Numbered from the stretch's first letter, positions 55,145 through 64,000 are shown. The stretch is 64,000 nucleotides of DNA from Candidatus Azobacteroides sp. (GCA_009787405.1 WRGA01000125.1:35109-99108), one strand, 5' to 3'. A program made the numbers and translations. Notes: a model not told the origin generated them from the letters alone.

Positions 55145-55734
55145 TGATTGATTTGGAAAGAGATTGCGAAATGATTGTTCTTTCGGAAGAACAGAGCATT
55201 TCGAATTTCGATTGTGGCAACGATGATTTGAATGATTTTTTCAACCACGATGCTCTCCAATACAGGCGTCAAATGCTGTCTCAAACATGCTTTTTCCGTC
55301 ATAAAAGTGGAGGGGCTGTTGTCTGTGCATTTTCCTATTCGGCAAGCAGCATCAAAACCGCCGATTTGCCCGGCAGTCGGCGCAAAAAGGTAAAAGAATA
55401 TGTTCCAAAAGAAAAATCGTTGAAATCTTATCCCGCCATTCTTATTGGTCGTTTAGGAGTTGCAACAAAATTTAGCGGACAAGGTGTAGGTTCGCAGTTA
55501 ATAGAAGCTATCAAGAACTTTTGTCTTATCAATTTTCCCGATTTTGTCCGTTTTCTTTTAGTGGACGCATATAATGAGCCTATCGTACTCGGATTTTATC
55601 AAAAAAATGACTTTGCAGTAGTTTTTTCGACTGAAAAACAAGAAAAAGAAGCCTATCGGCAGTCGCCTTCCGAATCCTTGCAAACGAGATATATGTTTTA
55701 CGATATGATGCAGTGGCGAAATAAGATGACTTAG
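55144..55734 (+). CDS. GNAT family N-acetyltransferase, TacT/AtaT toxin-like
   Basis: 'ISNFDCGNDDLNDFFNHDALQYRRQMLSQTCFF' and 'ILIGRLGVATKFSGQGVGSQLIEAIKNF' match the GNAT-toxin layout. Confidence 0.8.
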   Translation: MIDLERDCEMIVLSEEQSISNFDCGNDDLNDFFNHDALQYRRQMLSQTCFFRHKSGGAVVCAFSYSASSIKTADLPGSRRKKVKEYVPKEKSLKSYPAILIGRLGVATKFSGQGVGSQLIEAIKNFCLINFPDFVRFLLVDAYNEPIVLGFYQKNDFAVVFSTEKQEKEAYRQSPSESLQTRYMFYDMMQWRNKMT

Positions 55735-55760
55735 CCGGTTATTCCTATCCTACGAATGAA

Positions 55761-55800
55761 AGCGTGTAACCCAATCAAAAAGTGGTTACACGCTTTTTTT
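55761..55800 (+). terminator. Intrinsic terminator of the GNAT operon
   Basis: AGCGTGTAACC-CAATCAAAAAGT-GGTTACACGCTTTTTTT. Confidence 0.8.
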
Positions 55801-55826
55801 GTGCTTAAAAAGTTTATGCCATAACC

Positions 55827-55873
55827 GCATATGCAGGTTTTTTCTTATCCGACATTCAAATACCTGCATATGC
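55827..55873. repeat. Inverted repeat GCATATGCAGGT ... ACCTGCATATGC
   Basis: 12-bp perfect arms, 23-nt spacer; right arm overlaps the right direct repeat. Confidence 0.7.
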
Positions 55874-55900
55874 ATCTATGACAGTGGTTTTCACTCCCTA
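55867..55900 (+). repeat. Right imperfect direct repeat flanking the GNAT module
   Basis: GCATATGCATCTATGACAGTGGTTTTCACTCCCT; compare 54872-54905. Confidence 0.55.
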
Positions 55901-56024
55901 ATTTTATAACATCGATTAATAATTACGAATTAAAATGGCAAATTAAATATTAAAAAAATGGAACGAGCAAATTTCAAAAATACCGTAGGGGCATACCCTT
56001 ATGTCACCCTGTAATGTACAATTT

Positions 56025-57071
56025 TTATGCACAATAATTTTGAAAAACTTTGGTGATTCCCGCTTCCAATGAAATTTTAGGGGTCCAGCCTAATGAATAT
56101 AGTTTGGAACTGTCCATCAATTTTCTCGGCGTTCCATCGGGTTTTGTCGAATCCCAAACGATCTCGCCTTCGAATCCCACAATCTTTTTTACCAGATAAG
56201 CCAACTCTTTGATCGACAAGTCTTCGCCACAACCGATATTGACATGGGGGATGTTCGAATCCGGCGCATCGTATGTCTGCATCAAATATACGCAAGCATC
56301 CGCCATATCTTCCACATTCAAAAATTCGCGCAACGGGGAACCGGTTCCCCACAAGGTGACGGTATTATTCGAAATACCGTATTTTGCCAAAATATTCCCT
56401 ATTTCGACATCCGTATTTTTTCCGGAAACACCTTCCACCGGTCTTTTATCCAAATCTTCGCGAATGGCGTTCCAATCGCTTTTCCGTAAACATTCGGCCA
56501 AATACATCTTACGAATCAATGCCGGAAGCACATGACTTTTTTCCAAATCATAATTATCGTTCTTTCCGTATAAATTCGTAGGCATCACCGATATAAAATT
56601 GCATCCGTATTGGGCATGATAGGCTTCGCACATCTTTATTCCCGCAATTTTGGCAATGGCATACGGTTCGTTGGTCGGTTCCAATTCTCCCGTCAACAAA
56701 TATTCCTCCTTGATGGGTTGCGGAGCCAATCGGGGATAAATACAAGACGAACCCAAAAACAACAATTTTTTCACACGGTTTTGATACGCCGCATGAATAA
56801 CATTATTCTGGATCATCAGATTTTCATAAATAAATTGAGCACGATACGTATTATTCGCCACAATACCGCCGACTTTCGCCGCAGCCAAAACCACATATTC
56901 GGGTTTTTCGTCCGCAAAAAATCGGGTTACACTTTCCTGATCGATCAAGTTCAGTTCCGGATAATTACGGGTCAACAAATTCGTATAGCCTTGACTTTGC
57001 AAGTTACGACAAATGGCAGAACCAACCATTCCGATATGCCCTGCCACATATATTTTTGCATTTTTTTTCAT
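56025..57071 (-). CDS. fcl: GDP-L-fucose synthase
   Basis: 'IYVAGHIGMVGSAICRNLQSQGY', 'LFLGSSCIYPRLAPQPIKEEYLLTGELEPTNEPYAIAKIAG'. Confidence 0.94.
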   Translation of the reverse strand: MKKNAKIYVAGHIGMVGSAICRNLQSQGYTNLLTRNYPELNLIDQESVTRFFADEKPEYVVLAAAKVGGIVANNTYRAQFIYENLMIQNNVIHAAYQNRVKKLLFLGSSCIYPRLAPQPIKEEYLLTGELEPTNEPYAIAKIAGIKMCEAYHAQYGCNFISVMPTNLYGKNDNYDLEKSHVLPALIRKMYLAECLRKSDWNAIREDLDKRPVEGVSGKNTDVEIGNILAKYGISNNTVTLWGTGSPLREFLNVEDMADACVYLMQTYDAPDSNIPHVNIGCGEDLSIKELAYLVKKIVGFEGEIVWDSTKPDGTPRKLMDSSKLYSLGWTPKISLEAGITKVFQNYCA

Positions 57072-57072
57072 C

Positions 57073-58224
57073 TTATTCGAAATAATTCATTATTCGATAA
57101 CCTCCTGACCTTAAATAAGATTCCCTTTTCATCAATTTGATGTCACCCGTCATCATGTCGGTCACCAATCCGGGCAAATCATATTCAGGGTTCCATCCCA
57201 AAACCGATTTCGATTTGGTGGGATCTCCGATCAATAATTCAACCTCCGTCGGTCTGAAATATTGAGGATCAACAGCTACCACAACTTTATCTTTTTTCGT
57301 TGACATGGCGGACAAATATTCCCCTCCGACTTTTTCCTTAAACACTTTTTCATCGATGGAAGCAATATACCCCCTTTCATCCGCCCCTTCACCTTTAAAC
57401 GCAATTTCCACCCCGCCTTCGGCAAAGGCCATTTTCACAAAATCGCGCACTTCAGTTGTTATTCCGGTAGCGATCACATAATCGGAAGGAACATCCTGTT
57501 GCAGAATCAAATACATTGCTTTCACGTAATCTTTGGCATGTCCCCAGTCTCTGCGGGCAGACAAATTACCGAGATATATTTTTTCTTGCATACCGAGCAT
57601 AATACGGCTCACGGCGCGGGTAATTTTACGTGTCACAAACGTTTCCCCGCGAACGGGTGACTCATGGTTGAACAAAATACCGTTGCTTGCATGCATTTTA
57701 TAAGCTTCGCGATAATTTACGGTAATCCAGTAAGCATACAATTTTGCCACAGCATACGGACTACGCGGATAAAACGGGGTGGTTTCCTTTTGAGGAACCT
57801 CCTGCACCAATCCGTAAAGTTCGGACGTAGAAGCCTGATAAATACGTGACTTGCCGCTCAATCCCAATAACCGTACAGCTTCCAGAATACGCAATGTACC
57901 GATCCCGTCGGCATTGGCGGTATATTCGGGCGTATCGAAACTGACCTTTACATGGCTCATGGCTGCCAGGTTATAAATTTCATCCGGTTGAGTTTCCTGA
58001 ATGATTCTTGTAATATTCAAAGAATCGGTCAAATCCCCGTAATGCAAAATCAAATTACGATTTTCCGTATGAGGATCTTGATACAAATGGTCGATACGAT
58101 CGGTATTAAACGACGAAGAACGACGTTTCAATCCATGGACAACATAGTCTTTTTTCAACAAATATTCGGTCAGATACGCACCGTCTTGTCCTGTTACTCC
58201 CGTGATTAACGCTACTTTTGACAT
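57073..58224 (-). CDS. gmd: GDP-mannose 4,6-dehydratase
   Basis: '[48 protein letters not shown]'. Confidence 0.95.
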   Translation of the reverse strand: MSKVALITGVTGQDGAYLTEYLLKKDYVVHGLKRRSSSFNTDRIDHLYQDPHTENRNLILHYGDLTDSLNITRIIQETQPDEIYNLAAMSHVKVSFDTPEYTANADGIGTLRILEAVRLLGLSGKSRIYQASTSELYGLVQEVPQKETTPFYPRSPYAVAKLYAYWITVNYREAYKMHASNGILFNHESPVRGETFVTRKITRAVSRIMLGMQEKIYLGNLSARRDWGHAKDYVKAMYLILQQDVPSDYVIATGITTEVRDFVKMAFAEGGVEIAFKGEGADERGYIASIDEKVFKEKVGGEYLSAMSTKKDKVVVAVDPQYFRPTEVELLIGDPTKSKSVLGWNPEYDLPGLVTDMMTGDIKLMKRESYLRSGGYRIMNYFE

Positions 58225-58230
58225 ATTTTT

Positions 58231-58575
58231 TTATTTAGGTTCTATTTCTATCATTAAAAAATTCTTGGGAATTTTTTGTCCTTCTGTTACATGAATTGCT
58301 TTCACAACTCCCGTAATTGGAGATACCACACGATTCAACATTTTCATGGCGTCATGAATCATCAATAATTCGCCTTCTTTTACTTTTTGTTTCGGCTTAA
58401 CCTTCAATTTGATCACTGTACCCGGCAAAAAAGATTTTACATATCCGGGATTGAACTGCTCCCATTTTTGCCTTGCCAAATATTTATTGGTCAATTTTGT
58501 TTTGTATTTTCGGGCGGTGACGATAAAATCGACAAATTCCTGATTCCCGTTTTGATTTTCATTTTGTTTATCCAT
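58231..58575 (-). CDS. Biotin/lipoyl attachment (biotin carboxyl carrier) protein
   Basis: 'MIHDAMKMLNRVVSPITGVVKAIHVTEGQKI' biotinyl-Lys motif AMKM. Confidence 0.9.
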   Translation of the reverse strand: MDKQNENQNGNQEFVDFIVTARKYKTKLTNKYLARQKWEQFNPGYVKSFLPGTVIKLKVKPKQKVKEGELLMIHDAMKMLNRVVSPITGVVKAIHVTEGQKIPKNFLMIEIEPK

Positions 58576-58627
58576 CCTGATTCAATGTTTTTAAAGATAC
58601 AACATAATATTTAGATACAACAAAAGA

Positions 58628-60175
58628 TTAAAACGGAGGAATACCGTGCTTTTTCTCCGGACGTGTTTCTTCCTTGTTTTTGGACACATCCAATGCATGA
58701 AGCAACAAATTGCGTGTTTCCGAAGGTTCAATCACGGAATCGATATATCCTTTGGATGCGGCTACATACGGATTCGCAAATTTCTCGATGTATTCTTTCA
58801 CTTTTTCCTGACGCACCTTATTCGGATCTTCCGCCTCCATGATTTCTTTACGGAAAATGATATTGGCGGCGCCTTCCGGTCCCATGACGGCAATTTCCGC
58901 CGAAGGCCAGGCAAACATAAAGTCGGCGCCCAAATGACGGGAATTCATGGCAATATATCCGCCGCCATAAGCTTTACGCAAGATAACGGTGATTTTGGGA
59001 ACGGTTGCTTCGGAATAAGCATACAATACTTTTGCTCCGTGACGAATCACCCCCGCATGTTCCTGATCCACTCCGGGCAAATATCCGGGCATATCTTCGA
59101 ACGTAATGATCGGAATGTTAAACGAATCGCAAAAACGAATGAAACGGGCGGCTTTATCCGAACTGTCGCAATCCAACACTCCGGCCAGCACCATCGGTTG
59201 ATTGGCGACTAAGCCCACGGTCTCGCCGTTCATTCGTCCGAAACCGATGATAATATTGGCGGCAAACAACTCCTGTACTTCAAAAAAGTCTGAATTATCG
59301 ACAACGGCCCGAATAACATCACGTACATCATACGGTTCTTTTGCTTCGGAAGGAATAATATCGTCGATTTTTTTCTTGAAAGTCGGTTTTTTCGGTTCAA
59401 TTTTTTTGGCCTTTTGCGTATTGTTACAAGGAATGAACGAAATCAGTTTTTTGATCTGTTCGAAACATTCGGCCTCGCTTTGAGCATAAAAATGAGCATT
59501 ACCGGTAATTTCGGCATGTACGCGGGCGCCGCCCAAATCTTCCATCGAAATATCTTCTCCCAAAACGGTTTTAATCACATTCGGACCGGTGATGAACATT
59601 TTCGAAATATTTTCCACCACAAAAACAAAATCGGTCAACGCGGGAGAATAAACCGCACCGCCGGCGCAAGGGCCCAAAATAACCGAAATCTGAGGAATAA
59701 CCCCCGAAGCAATGGTATTGCGATAAAAAATCTCACCATATCCGGCCAATGCACTGACTCCTTCCTGAATACGTGCCCCGCCCGAATCGTTAATCCCGAT
59801 GATCGGCATTTTCATTTTCAGGGCATGATCCATGATTTTGGTAATTTTACGGGCATGCATCAACCCCAAAGAGCCACCCGCAACGGTAAAATCCTGAGCG
59901 TAAATACACACCGGCGCTCCGAAAATGGTTCCGGTTCCGGTAATCACACCGTCTCCGTACAAAACCTTTTTATCCATTCCGAAATCGCGTACCCCATGTT
60001 CCACAAACAAATCATATTCATGGAAAGAATCTTTATCGAGCAATTGAACGATCCGTTGGCGGGCCGTAAGTTTACCCATTGCCACCTGTTTTTCGATGGC
60101 CTCTTCACCTCCGCCTAATTCGACGATGACCTTTTTCTCGCGCAAAGCAAGAATATTTTTCTTTAAAGAAGTCAT
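58628..60175 (-). CDS. Acyl-CoA carboxylase beta (carboxyltransferase) subunit, methylmalonyl/propionyl-CoA type
   Basis: 'KLTARQRIVQLLDKDSFHEYDLFVEH', 'GGARIQEGVSALAGYGEIFYRNT', 'RKAYGGGYIAMNSRHLGADFMFAWPSAEIAVMGPEGAANIIF'. Confidence 0.94.
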   Translation of the reverse strand: MTSLKKNILALREKKVIVELGGGEEAIEKQVAMGKLTARQRIVQLLDKDSFHEYDLFVEHGVRDFGMDKKVLYGDGVITGTGTIFGAPVCIYAQDFTVAGGSLGLMHARKITKIMDHALKMKMPIIGINDSGGARIQEGVSALAGYGEIFYRNTIASGVIPQISVILGPCAGGAVYSPALTDFVFVVENISKMFITGPNVIKTVLGEDISMEDLGGARVHAEITGNAHFYAQSEAECFEQIKKLISFIPCNNTQKAKKIEPKKPTFKKKIDDIIPSEAKEPYDVRDVIRAVVDNSDFFEVQELFAANIIIGFGRMNGETVGLVANQPMVLAGVLDCDSSDKAARFIRFCDSFNIPIITFEDMPGYLPGVDQEHAGVIRHGAKVLYAYSEATVPKITVILRKAYGGGYIAMNSRHLGADFMFAWPSAEIAVMGPEGAANIIFRKEIMEAEDPNKVRQEKVKEYIEKFANPYVAASKGYIDSVIEPSETRNLLLHALDVSKNKEETRPEKKHGIPPF

Positions 60176-60240
60176 AGTTTTTGTCAGTGTTTATTTATAT
60201 GTATAGAAATTAAAAAAGTATCAAAAACATTCCGACAATG

Positions 60241-60287
60241 AAGCCGAAACCCCGGATTGACTGTTCAATCTCCGGATTTCGGCTTCA
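60241..60287 (-). terminator. Hairpin downstream of def
   Basis: GAAGCCGAAA..CCGGA-TTGA...TCAA-TCCGG.TTTCGGCTTC; no strong T-tract. Confidence 0.5.
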
Positions 60288-60291
60288 TCGG

Positions 60292-60846
60292 TTATTTTAC
60301 ACTTTTAGTCCGATAATCACAATTGATCTTACCGGCTATTAAATTATTCAATTTTCCTTTAATCATTTGTTTTCTGATCGGAGAAATACGATCAATGAAA
60401 AGTTTTCCGTCCAAATGATCCATTTCATGCTGAATGACTCGGGACTTGTACCCTTCAAACACTTCTTCGTACGGAACAAAATTTTCATCCATATATTTCA
60501 ACCGGACACGAGAAGAACGTTTTACATTTTCATGGATCCCGGGTAAACTCAAACATCCTTCTTCCCGGATAACCTCTTCGCCCGATAATTCGATAACATG
60601 GGCATTAATAAAGATCTTTTTAAATCCCTTCACTTCCGGTATATTTTCGGAAAGCGCATCCAAATCGATCACCAACACCCGGATACTCAATCCGGTTTGC
60701 GGAGCTGCCAATCCGACACCGTCGGCATTATACATGGTTTCATACATATTTTTGATCAGTGCGGATAACCCGGGATAATCCGAATCAATATCCTCGGCTA
60801 CTTTTCTTAAAACAGGATGACCATATAGATATACAGGCAATATCAT
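60292..60846 (-). CDS. def: Peptide deformylase
   Basis: '[19 protein letters not shown]', '[10 protein letters not shown]', '[17 protein letters not shown]'. Confidence 0.95.
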   Translation of the reverse strand: MILPVYLYGHPVLRKVAEDIDSDYPGLSALIKNMYETMYNADGVGLAAPQTGLSIRVLVIDLDALSENIPEVKGFKKIFINAHVIELSGEEVIREEGCLSLPGIHENVKRSSRVRLKYMDENFVPYEEVFEGYKSRVIQHEMDHLDGKLFIDRISPIRKQMIKGKLNNLIAGKINCDYRTKSVK

Positions 60847-60882
60847 TATTCAGTTTAAATTTTCAATTTACTCGTCAAATAT

Positions 60883-61305
60883 TCATTTCTGAAAACGGCT
60901 GCTTTCCAGATAAGTCTGTAAAATAATGACAGCGCTCACTTCATCCACCAAAGCCTTATCTTGACGTTTTTTCTTTTTCACTCCCCCTTCCAAAATTGCT
61001 TGATGCGCCAATTTCGAGGTAAACCGTTCATCTACATATTCTACTGGAATAAGGGGAAACATTTCTTTCAATTTATGGACAAATGGTTCAATCAACCGCG
61101 CATTTTCCGAAGGTTGAAAATTCATTTGACGCGGATAACCCACAATAAACAAATCAACCGGTTCTTTTTCGACATATCTTTTCAAAAAGTCTGATAATTC
61201 GGATGTGGGAACGGTTGTCACTCCGTTTGCGGTGATTCGCAACACATCGGTCGCCGCAATGCCGGTTCGTTTTTTTCCGTAATCGATCGAAACAATCCTA
61301 CCCAT
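60883..61305 (-). CDS. ruvX: Holliday junction resolvase RuvX/YqgF
   Basis: 'RIVSIDYGKKRTGIAATD', 'VEYVDERFTSKLA', 'DEVSAVIILQTYLE'. Confidence 0.92.
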   Translation of the reverse strand: MGRIVSIDYGKKRTGIAATDVLRITANGVTTVPTSELSDFLKRYVEKEPVDLFIVGYPRQMNFQPSENARLIEPFVHKLKEMFPLIPVEYVDERFTSKLAHQAILEGGVKKKKRQDKALVDEVSAVIILQTYLESSRFQK

Positions 61306-61317
61306 AAATTCAGCCTG

Positions 61318-61325
61318 CAAAGATA
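61318..61325 (-). promoter_or_regulatory. -7 element of ruvX
   Basis: TATCTTTG on minus strand 13 nt upstream of the chosen ATG. Confidence 0.5.
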
Positions 61326-61356
61326 CTAATAACAATTTAATTAACCATAAAAAAGG

Positions 61357-61401
61357 AAAAGGTAAAAGGGTTGAACACCTGTTTGCCGCCTTTTACCTTT
61401 T
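61357..61401 (-). terminator. Hairpin downstream of FKBP gene
   Basis: AAAAGGTAAAAGG ... CCTTTTACCTTTT inverted repeat, 13-bp arms. Confidence 0.55.
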
Positions 61402-61421
61402 ACTCTTTATCATTTATTTTT

Positions 61422-61967
61422 TCAGTATGAACAGCCGTCGCCGCAACTTCCTCCGTTGCAATTATTGCACCCTCCGCCTTGAGGATTCAACGCAAATTGA
61501 ATTTCTTCTTCGGCGGCATCGCGTACTACTTCCACTTTTCCTGAAAAATGGAGTTCTTCGCCGGCTAACGGATGATTAAAATCCATCACCACTACATCAT
61601 CGACAACGGATACAACCGTGCCTGTCAAACGATCGCCGTCGGAATCCATCATCGGAATCACAGCATCTTCATATACTTTTTCATCATCGAACACGCCGTC
61701 GATTTCAAACAATTCTTTCGGCAAATCGATCACCTTGCCGTCATCATATTTGCCGTAAGCTTCTTCCGCAGGAATCTTAAAATCAAACAAATCGCCGACG
61801 CTCAAACCCGATAAGTTTTTTTCAAAGGCATCCAACATCAATCCGGTTCCGGAAATATACGTCATCGGTTGATCAGGTACGGTTTCTTCAATAAGATCAC
61901 GCTCTGCGCCTTCGCCGACATACAGTTGATACGATACTGCAACAAATTTATAGGGGGAAATTTTCAT
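61422..61967 (-). CDS. SlyD-like FKBP-type peptidyl-prolyl isomerase with Cys-rich tail
   Basis: 'YISGTGLMLDAFEKNLSGLSVGDLFDFKIPAEEAYGKYDDGKVIDLPKELF'; tail 'GGGCNNCNGGSCGDGCSY'. Confidence 0.92.
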   Translation of the reverse strand: MKISPYKFVAVSYQLYVGEGAERDLIEETVPDQPMTYISGTGLMLDAFEKNLSGLSVGDLFDFKIPAEEAYGKYDDGKVIDLPKELFEIDGVFDDEKVYEDAVIPMMDSDGDRLTGTVVSVVDDVVVMDFNHPLAGEELHFSGKVEVVRDAAEEEIQFALNPQGGGCNNCNGGSCGDGCSY

Positions 61968-62024
61968 TTTATCCGATTTTAAAATTTATACTCCGGGATT
62001 TATGCAAACAGCTTTTTTGCCCCG

Positions 62025-62032
62025 CAAAGGTA
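62025..62032 (-). promoter_or_regulatory. -7 element of FKBP gene
   Basis: TACCTTTG on minus strand. Confidence 0.5.
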
Positions 62033-62230
62033 ATGCTTTTTTACGGAATGGCAACCGGAGTAGATCGGGTGGAAAATGTATAGTGAATAGAAAATGATAA
62101 CATTCAAAGTATTCGGTTAATAACATTTCTTATCTTACAAGTTCATTTTCCGGGCCGTCTATTTTTGCATTGAAAATAAGAGACCGGTTAAAATTCAAAT
62201 CAAGTCCTATTTGTGCAATTTATTGCCAAT

Positions 62231-62270
62231 TAAGTATGCCGTAAAACCGAATTATATTTTAAACGCCGAC
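62231..62270 (-). repeat. Dispersed palindromic intergenic element, truncated copy E
   Basis: TAAGTATGCCGTAAAACCGAATTATATTTTAAACGCCGAC matches the left end of copy B (TAAGTATGCCGCAAAACCGGTTTATATTTTAAACGC). Confidence 0.7.
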
Positions 62271-62308
62271 TCGTCTTCTTGCTTACCGTGCTCCATTTTC
62301 CCGTCAGC

Positions 62309-63751
62309 TTATTCGTTTTTTCGTTGAACGACCGAATGTTTTATGCCATATGTAAAGTAGATGACAAATCCCGTCGCAGTCCAAACAATCAGCCGCAACC
62401 AAGTGCTCCACGGCAGCGAAATCATTTGCAGAAAGCAGATGCCTGCGCCGAGTAAGGGAACCAGAGGTACAAGCGGTGTTTTAAAAGGTCTCTCCAGATC
62501 GGGACGGGTTTTTCGCAAAATAATGACGGAAATGCATACAATGGTGAAAGCTAAAAGGGTGCCGATCGAAACCAGTTCGCTGAGAACATGCAACGGAAAC
62601 AATCCCGCAAACAAACCGGTGACGACACATGCAAATATAGTGGCGTTTTGAGGTACCCGATGCTTTTTATGCACTTTCGAGAAAATTTTAGGCAGCAACC
62701 CGTCTTTGGAGATGGCGTAATAAATTCGCGATTGTCCCATCATCATGACCAAAATGACGGAACTGAGTCCGGCAATGGCTCCGAGTTTGATGAACGGGCT
62801 TAACCACGACAATCCTTCTCCGGTACGGTCGATGGCCAATGCGATGGGAGCGGGTACATTCAGTTCTTTGTAATTGACGATGCCGGTGAGCACGGCGGTT
62901 ACCGAAACGTACAAAATGGCGCAAATGATCAGTGAAACCAAGATGCCTTTCGGCATGTCTTTTTGTGGATTACGAGCTTCTTGCGCAGCAGTTGATAATG
63001 CATCGAATCCGAGGTACGCATAAAAAACGACGCCGGCTCCCCGAAGAATTCCGCTCCATCCGTATTCACCGAATTTTCCGGTATTTTGCGGAATGTACGG
63101 ATGCCAATTTCCCGTATCGATAAAAGACAGTCCGAATCCGATGAATAACAAAATCACTCCTACTTTAATGACAACAATGACATTGTTGATGAGTGCGGAT
63201 TGTTTGATACCGCCGATCAGAAGGGCCGAAATAACGGCAATGATAAATACTGCCGGAAAATTGATGAGGCTTCCCGTCCAGATCCACCGGTTATTGACGT
63301 GATCGAAGGCGGCTTGTGCGATTGATGTCGGCAGATGAATGTTCCAGCCGTCAAGCAGACTGGTCATGTAGCCCGACCATCCCACGGCTACGCTTGAGCA
63401 GGCAAACAAGTATTCGAGAATTAACGTCCAGCCGATAAACCAAGCCGGCATTTCGCCTGTTGTGGTATAACTGTAAGAATAAACACTCCCGGCCACCGGC
63501 ATCATCGCCGCAAATTCGGCGTAGCATAAGCCGGCCATCACACAGCCGAAAGCCGAAATCAGAAAAGAAAAAGTCAGCGCAGGGCCGGCATATAATGAGG
63601 CGGCTTGTCCTGTAATGACGAAAATGCCCGTTCCCACGATGGCGCCGATTCCCAGTGTTATCAAATTGCTCGCGGAAAGGCTGCGTTTGAGGTCTCCGGA
63701 AGGATAAAGAGAGGATGTGATATCTTTTTTCTTGAAATATTTGCTCGTCAT
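62309..63751 (-). CDS. APC family amino acid permease
   Basis: 'LKRSLSASNLITLGIGAIVGTGIFVITGQAASLYAGPALTFSFLISAFGC'; multiple TMs; start chosen at MTSKYFKKKDI. Confidence 0.92.
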   Translation of the reverse strand: MTSKYFKKKDITSSLYPSGDLKRSLSASNLITLGIGAIVGTGIFVITGQAASLYAGPALTFSFLISAFGCVMAGLCYAEFAAMMPVAGSVYSYSYTTTGEMPAWFIGWTLILEYLFACSSVAVGWSGYMTSLLDGWNIHLPTSIAQAAFDHVNNRWIWTGSLINFPAVFIIAVISALLIGGIKQSALINNVIVVIKVGVILLFIGFGLSFIDTGNWHPYIPQNTGKFGEYGWSGILRGAGVVFYAYLGFDALSTAAQEARNPQKDMPKGILVSLIICAILYVSVTAVLTGIVNYKELNVPAPIALAIDRTGEGLSWLSPFIKLGAIAGLSSVILVMMMGQSRIYYAISKDGLLPKIFSKVHKKHRVPQNATIFACVVTGLFAGLFPLHVLSELVSIGTLLAFTIVCISVIILRKTRPDLERPFKTPLVPLVPLLGAGICFLQMISLPWSTWLRLIVWTATGFVIYFTYGIKHSVVQRKNE

Positions 63752-63831
63752 AGATAAAAATTTATACAAATGTACAGAAAATAATGTATTACTTCGCCTT
63801 ATTGCGTTTTTTTCAGGAAAAGCATTTATTT

Positions 63832-63864
63832 TATTGGTGAATTTATATAAATGTATTACCTTTG
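63832..63864 (+). promoter_or_regulatory. Promoter of tRNA-Met
   Basis: TATTG-N20-TACCTTTG, 16 nt before the tRNA 5' end. Confidence 0.55.
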
Positions 63865-63880
63865 CCCCGCTCAAATGCAG

Positions 63881-63954
63881 GGCGAGATAGCTCAGATGGT
63901 TAGAGCGCATGATTCATAATCATGAGGTCGGGGGTTCAATCCCCCCTCTCGCTA
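63881..63954 (+). tRNA. tRNA-Met(CAT), elongator-type
   Basis: Cloverleaf GGCGAGA...TCTCGCT; anticodon arm CATGA-TTCATAA-TCATG; T-arm CGGGGGTTCAATCCCCCC. Confidence 0.93.
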
Positions 63955-63961
63955 CACCCTT

Positions 63962-63995
63962 AAAACGCCGACGGGACGCTCCGGAGGCGTTTTTT
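63962..63995 (+). terminator. Intrinsic terminator after tRNA
   Basis: AAAACGCC ... GGCGTTTTTT inverted repeat. Confidence 0.65.
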
Positions 63996-64000
63996 AATGC

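Noticed and set aside
59414-60118. 234-aa plus-strand ORF within the carboxyltransferase gene
   Set aside because: Antisense shadow of a highly conserved enzyme; no recognisable motif
63881-63954. Initiator tRNA-fMet or tRNA-Ile2 as identity for the CAT tRNA
   Set aside because: First acceptor pair is G-T with GGCGAGA stem, resembling the elongator tRNA-Met I recall from Bacteroidales; however lysidine-modified Ile2 cannot be fully excluded by eye

Overview
A 64 kb chromosomal segment from a Bacteroidota genome, most likely order Bacteroidales (inferred from SusC/SusD and Sus-type glycan genes, type IX secretion genes, TAnnTTTG-type promoters and single-chain PurL). Most of the window is core or housekeeping sequence. 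The left end holds the distal part of a starch/alpha-glucan utilisation locus: two SusE/F-like surface proteins, a GH13 SusA-like enzyme and a GH97 SusB-like enzyme. Three type IX secretion components are spread across the window: PorZ, PorG (next to uppS-bamA-ompH-ompH) and the giant translocon protein SprA/Sov. An orphan SusC/SusD pair and a two-BACON plus plant-style LRR lipoprotein are also present. The main accessory signals are: (i) a 53-aa ORF overlapping a TacT/AtaT-like GNAT gene, bracketed by imperfect direct repeats; (ii) a VapB-like antitoxin overlapping the start of a truncated PIN-toxin ORF; (iii) a dispersed ~125-150 bp partly palindromic intergenic element with AAGTA...TACTT ends, in four near-complete copies and one truncated copy; and (iv) a ribD-fabD intergenic region built almost entirely of stacked palindromic elements. 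No CRISPR array, rRNA, transposase or prophage was found. One tRNA-Met(CAT) lies at the right edge. Domain names are from reading the translations; no database search was run.
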